A DNA stretch of 33,535 nucleotides from Planctomycetaceae bacterium (GTDB lineage Bacteria > Planctomycetota > Planctomycetia > Planctomycetales > Planctomycetaceae). Numbering within the stretch: the stretch's first letter is position 1; each line of letters begins with the position of its first letter. The stretch is from the NCBI GenBank assembly GCA_029259845.1, contig JAJDEI010000228.1:1-33535 (forward strand), read 5' to 3'. Shown here piece after piece: positions 32,069 to 33,535 of this stretch. Both the position numbers and the translations under genes were made by a program. A model generated the notes under the pieces. The model was not told where the DNA came from. It saw only the letters and a list, made by a program, of their open reading frames with translations, and did not search any database.

Positions 32069-33136
32069 CTAACGTCCGTGCACATGGCCCGGTTCGAGAA
32101 ATGTGATCGCCCATGCCAGCGCGATCCCGGCGAGCAGCGCCGCCGTCAACGGCACGCGGTTGTGGGAATGGAACTCCATCTCCGGCAGCAAATCGCCGGT
32201 GGAGATGATCACGAACACGCCTGCGGAAAACGCCAGTGCGCTGGCGATGATCTCCTGCTGGTACCCCTCGAACTGATCGACACCCACAAGAAACAGGACC
32301 GCTCCGAGGGGGCACATCACCGCAAACGACGCATTGATCAGATTTCGTGCTCGTGTCGACCAGCCGGCAGCCGCCATCAGCGAGGTGATGGCAATTGCGT
32401 CCATCGGTTTGTGCAGGGCGACGGCGAGAAACGTCCCCAAGCCGAACAGGGAGAGCGTTGTGGACTGAACCGCGTCCGCCTTGACACTCACCCCGAGGGC
32501 GATGCCGTCAATGAGCGTGTGCAACGCCAGTCCCAGCGCGATGCCGATCCAGCTCAGCTTGTGGACATGGTGCGGACTGTGATGCCCGCCGTGGTCGTGG
32601 CCTCCGCCGCGGTCGTGATGGTGGTCGTGATCGTGAGCAGGCTCGGCTGCGGCCGGTTTGAATTTGTGTTGATACGAGTCTGCGACGACCGTGCCGGACT
32701 CGTCGGGCAGCTCTTGCGGACCATGGTGATGCACATGAAACGCCCGCATCAGCAGAAACATCGTGATCACACCAAAGACAGCCCACAGCATGGATCCTTC
32801 AACCGAACCCGATTGGTGAATTGCATGCGGCAGCAGATGCAAGAAGCCGATCCCCAGCATCAGCCCGCCGACAAAGCTGATCATCCCCTGCATGCGGGCA
32901 TGTGTCAGCCGCACGATCGCCGGCAGCCAGCCGCCGGCCAAGGAGAACGCGACAATGATCACGCAGTAGACGGCCAGCAAGACCTGCGGCCAGACACTGG
33001 CCCCGACGGCCGAGACCGGCTCAACCGGCGGCAAGGAACCGATCCCCGGAACCGGCGCGCCCGCTGCCTCCGCAGGCCACAGACCGGCCAACACCAGTAT
33101 CACGAGGCACATCACCGCACGCGTCGCAGTCGTCAC
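32069..33136 (-). CDS. ZIP-family metal (zinc/iron) transporter
   Basis: An inner-membrane transporter of about 355 residues, predicted to move Zn2+ or related divalent metals into the cytosol. After a signal-like N-terminus (AVMCLVILVLAGLWPAEAAG) there are eight hydrophobic segments. The family His motifs are HTLIDGIALGV (TM4) and ALHKPMDAIAI (TM5), preceded by a His-rich loop (AHDHDHHHDRGGGHDHGGHH) that probably binds metal. The frame is open for 44 codons upstream of the chosen start. GTG at 33134-33136 is preferred because AGGAAA lies about ten bases ahead and the product begins with the expected signal; the upstream part reads as unrelated sequence. No metalloregulator site was recognised. 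Confidence 0.88.
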   Translation of the reverse strand: MTTATRAVMCLVILVLAGLWPAEAAGAPVPGIGSLPPVEPVSAVGASVWPQVLLAVYCVIIVAFSLAGGWLPAIVRLTHARMQGMISFVGGLMLGIGFLHLLPHAIHQSGSVEGSMLWAVFGVITMFLLMRAFHVHHHGPQELPDESGTVVADSYQHKFKPAAAEPAHDHDHHHDRGGGHDHGGHHSPHHVHKLSWIGIALGLALHTLIDGIALGVSVKADAVQSTTLSLFGLGTFLAVALHKPMDAIAITSLMAAAGWSTRARNLINASFAVMCPLGAVLFLVGVDQFEGYQQEIIASALAFSAGVFVIISTGDLLPEMEFHSHNRVPLTAALLAGIALAWAITFLEPGHVHGR

Positions 33137-33535
33137 GAAAACTGGTTTCCTAGTGAGGGGGAGATGCGGCCAGCGGGGACACGGCTTTGCGGGAAAGACC
33201 GACAAACCCGCTTCAAGACTACTGACACTACGGGATTGGCCACCGCGATTCGAGGACCAACAAGACACGAACCGTCGATTTTTCCCGACTCAGCGTCTCT
33301 CCGGAAACTGACGGCCTGTTTTTCCAGGAGGGCGAGGCTCCCGCCGATCCACGACCTGACGATTCCGCCACAATTGTTGAAAACTCGCTCTCCTGCGACG
33401 GGTGGCGGGGGCACGGGAAGGTTGTCCGACCGTCGTGCCGCGTCGATCACGGGGGCGATGAGGCCGTCGTGGAGATCGCTCGTCGCCCCCGGTTCGGATC
33501 GGGAATCATGACCCCGCACCCCAACGAGCCCCCGC
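33137..33535. other. Window-end spacer, nothing recognised
   Basis: About 400 bases upstream of the ZIP gene with open but featureless frames on both strands. GACGGGTGGCGGGGGCACGG (about 33398) resembles GGCGGGTGGCGGGGGCGCGG after glnD (about 21241), a small dispersed similarity. A gene could begin beyond the window edge. Confidence 0.4.

Noticed and set aside
32078-33511. A 477-codon open frame on the + strand opposite the ZIP gene
   Set aside because: Antisense shadow with low-complexity composition; the minus strand encodes clear ZIP transmembrane motifs.

Overview
The window looks like a piece of chromosome from a planctomycete (Planctomycetia-like). This is an inference. It rests on the high GC content, the family mix (DUF1570 secreted peptidase-like protein, DUF6807/PmoA-like protein, HEAT-repeat exported protein, GH10-like protein, sulfotransferase, short STN-domain protein), the loosely packed genes on both strands, and an unusually high density of palindromic intergenic repeats. 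I saw no rRNA, tRNA or CRISPR array.

Layout. 1-2180: a broken IS3-family element has removed the 3' end of an AbiEii-type toxin gene, leaving its AbiEi-type antitoxin. A divergent HTH/DUF2384-like antitoxin-type gene lies beside it. 2181-5816: repeat-rich spacer, a small gene of unknown function, a DPM1-like GT2 glycosyltransferase and a sulfotransferase. 5817-9292: a block of nested palindromes, an exported thioredoxin-fold protein, ribD and a small membrane-anchored unknown. 9542-14823: an exported HEAT protein (-), a membrane glutaredoxin-like protein and an exported STN-domain protein (+ pair), and a DUF1570/LecA-like exported protein (-).

15207-22865: a nitrogen-control cluster on the + strand. 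It holds amtB behind a good sigma-54-type promoter, two adjacent PII genes (each with the Y51 uridylylation site), glnD (the PII uridylyltransferase), and a SAMHD1-like HD phosphohydrolase. 23247-27493 (-): a likely operon of GH10-like protein, DUF6807 protein and GT4 glycosyltransferase. 28085-31823 (+): purC, a HAD-fold protein lacking its catalytic Asp, a YpeA-like acetyltransferase, a FabA/FabZ-type dehydratase and trmB. 32069-33136 (-): a ZIP metal transporter.

The most unusual content is in the spacers. A roughly 200-bp element (called R1 here) is a long imperfect inverted repeat. It occurs three times clearly (16746, 17917, 27794) and once as a diverged relative (31899). Two copies flank the PII gene pair, and one of these has been split by a separate 186-bp element with 19-bp terminal inverted repeats. 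A second palindromic family (R2) occurs at 6305, 11126 and, in part, 13400. Other hairpins include a cloverleaf-shaped one at 31066. These repeats extend neighbouring reading frames upstream (ribD, the GH10-like gene, the DUF1570 gene), so naive start calls there would be wrong.
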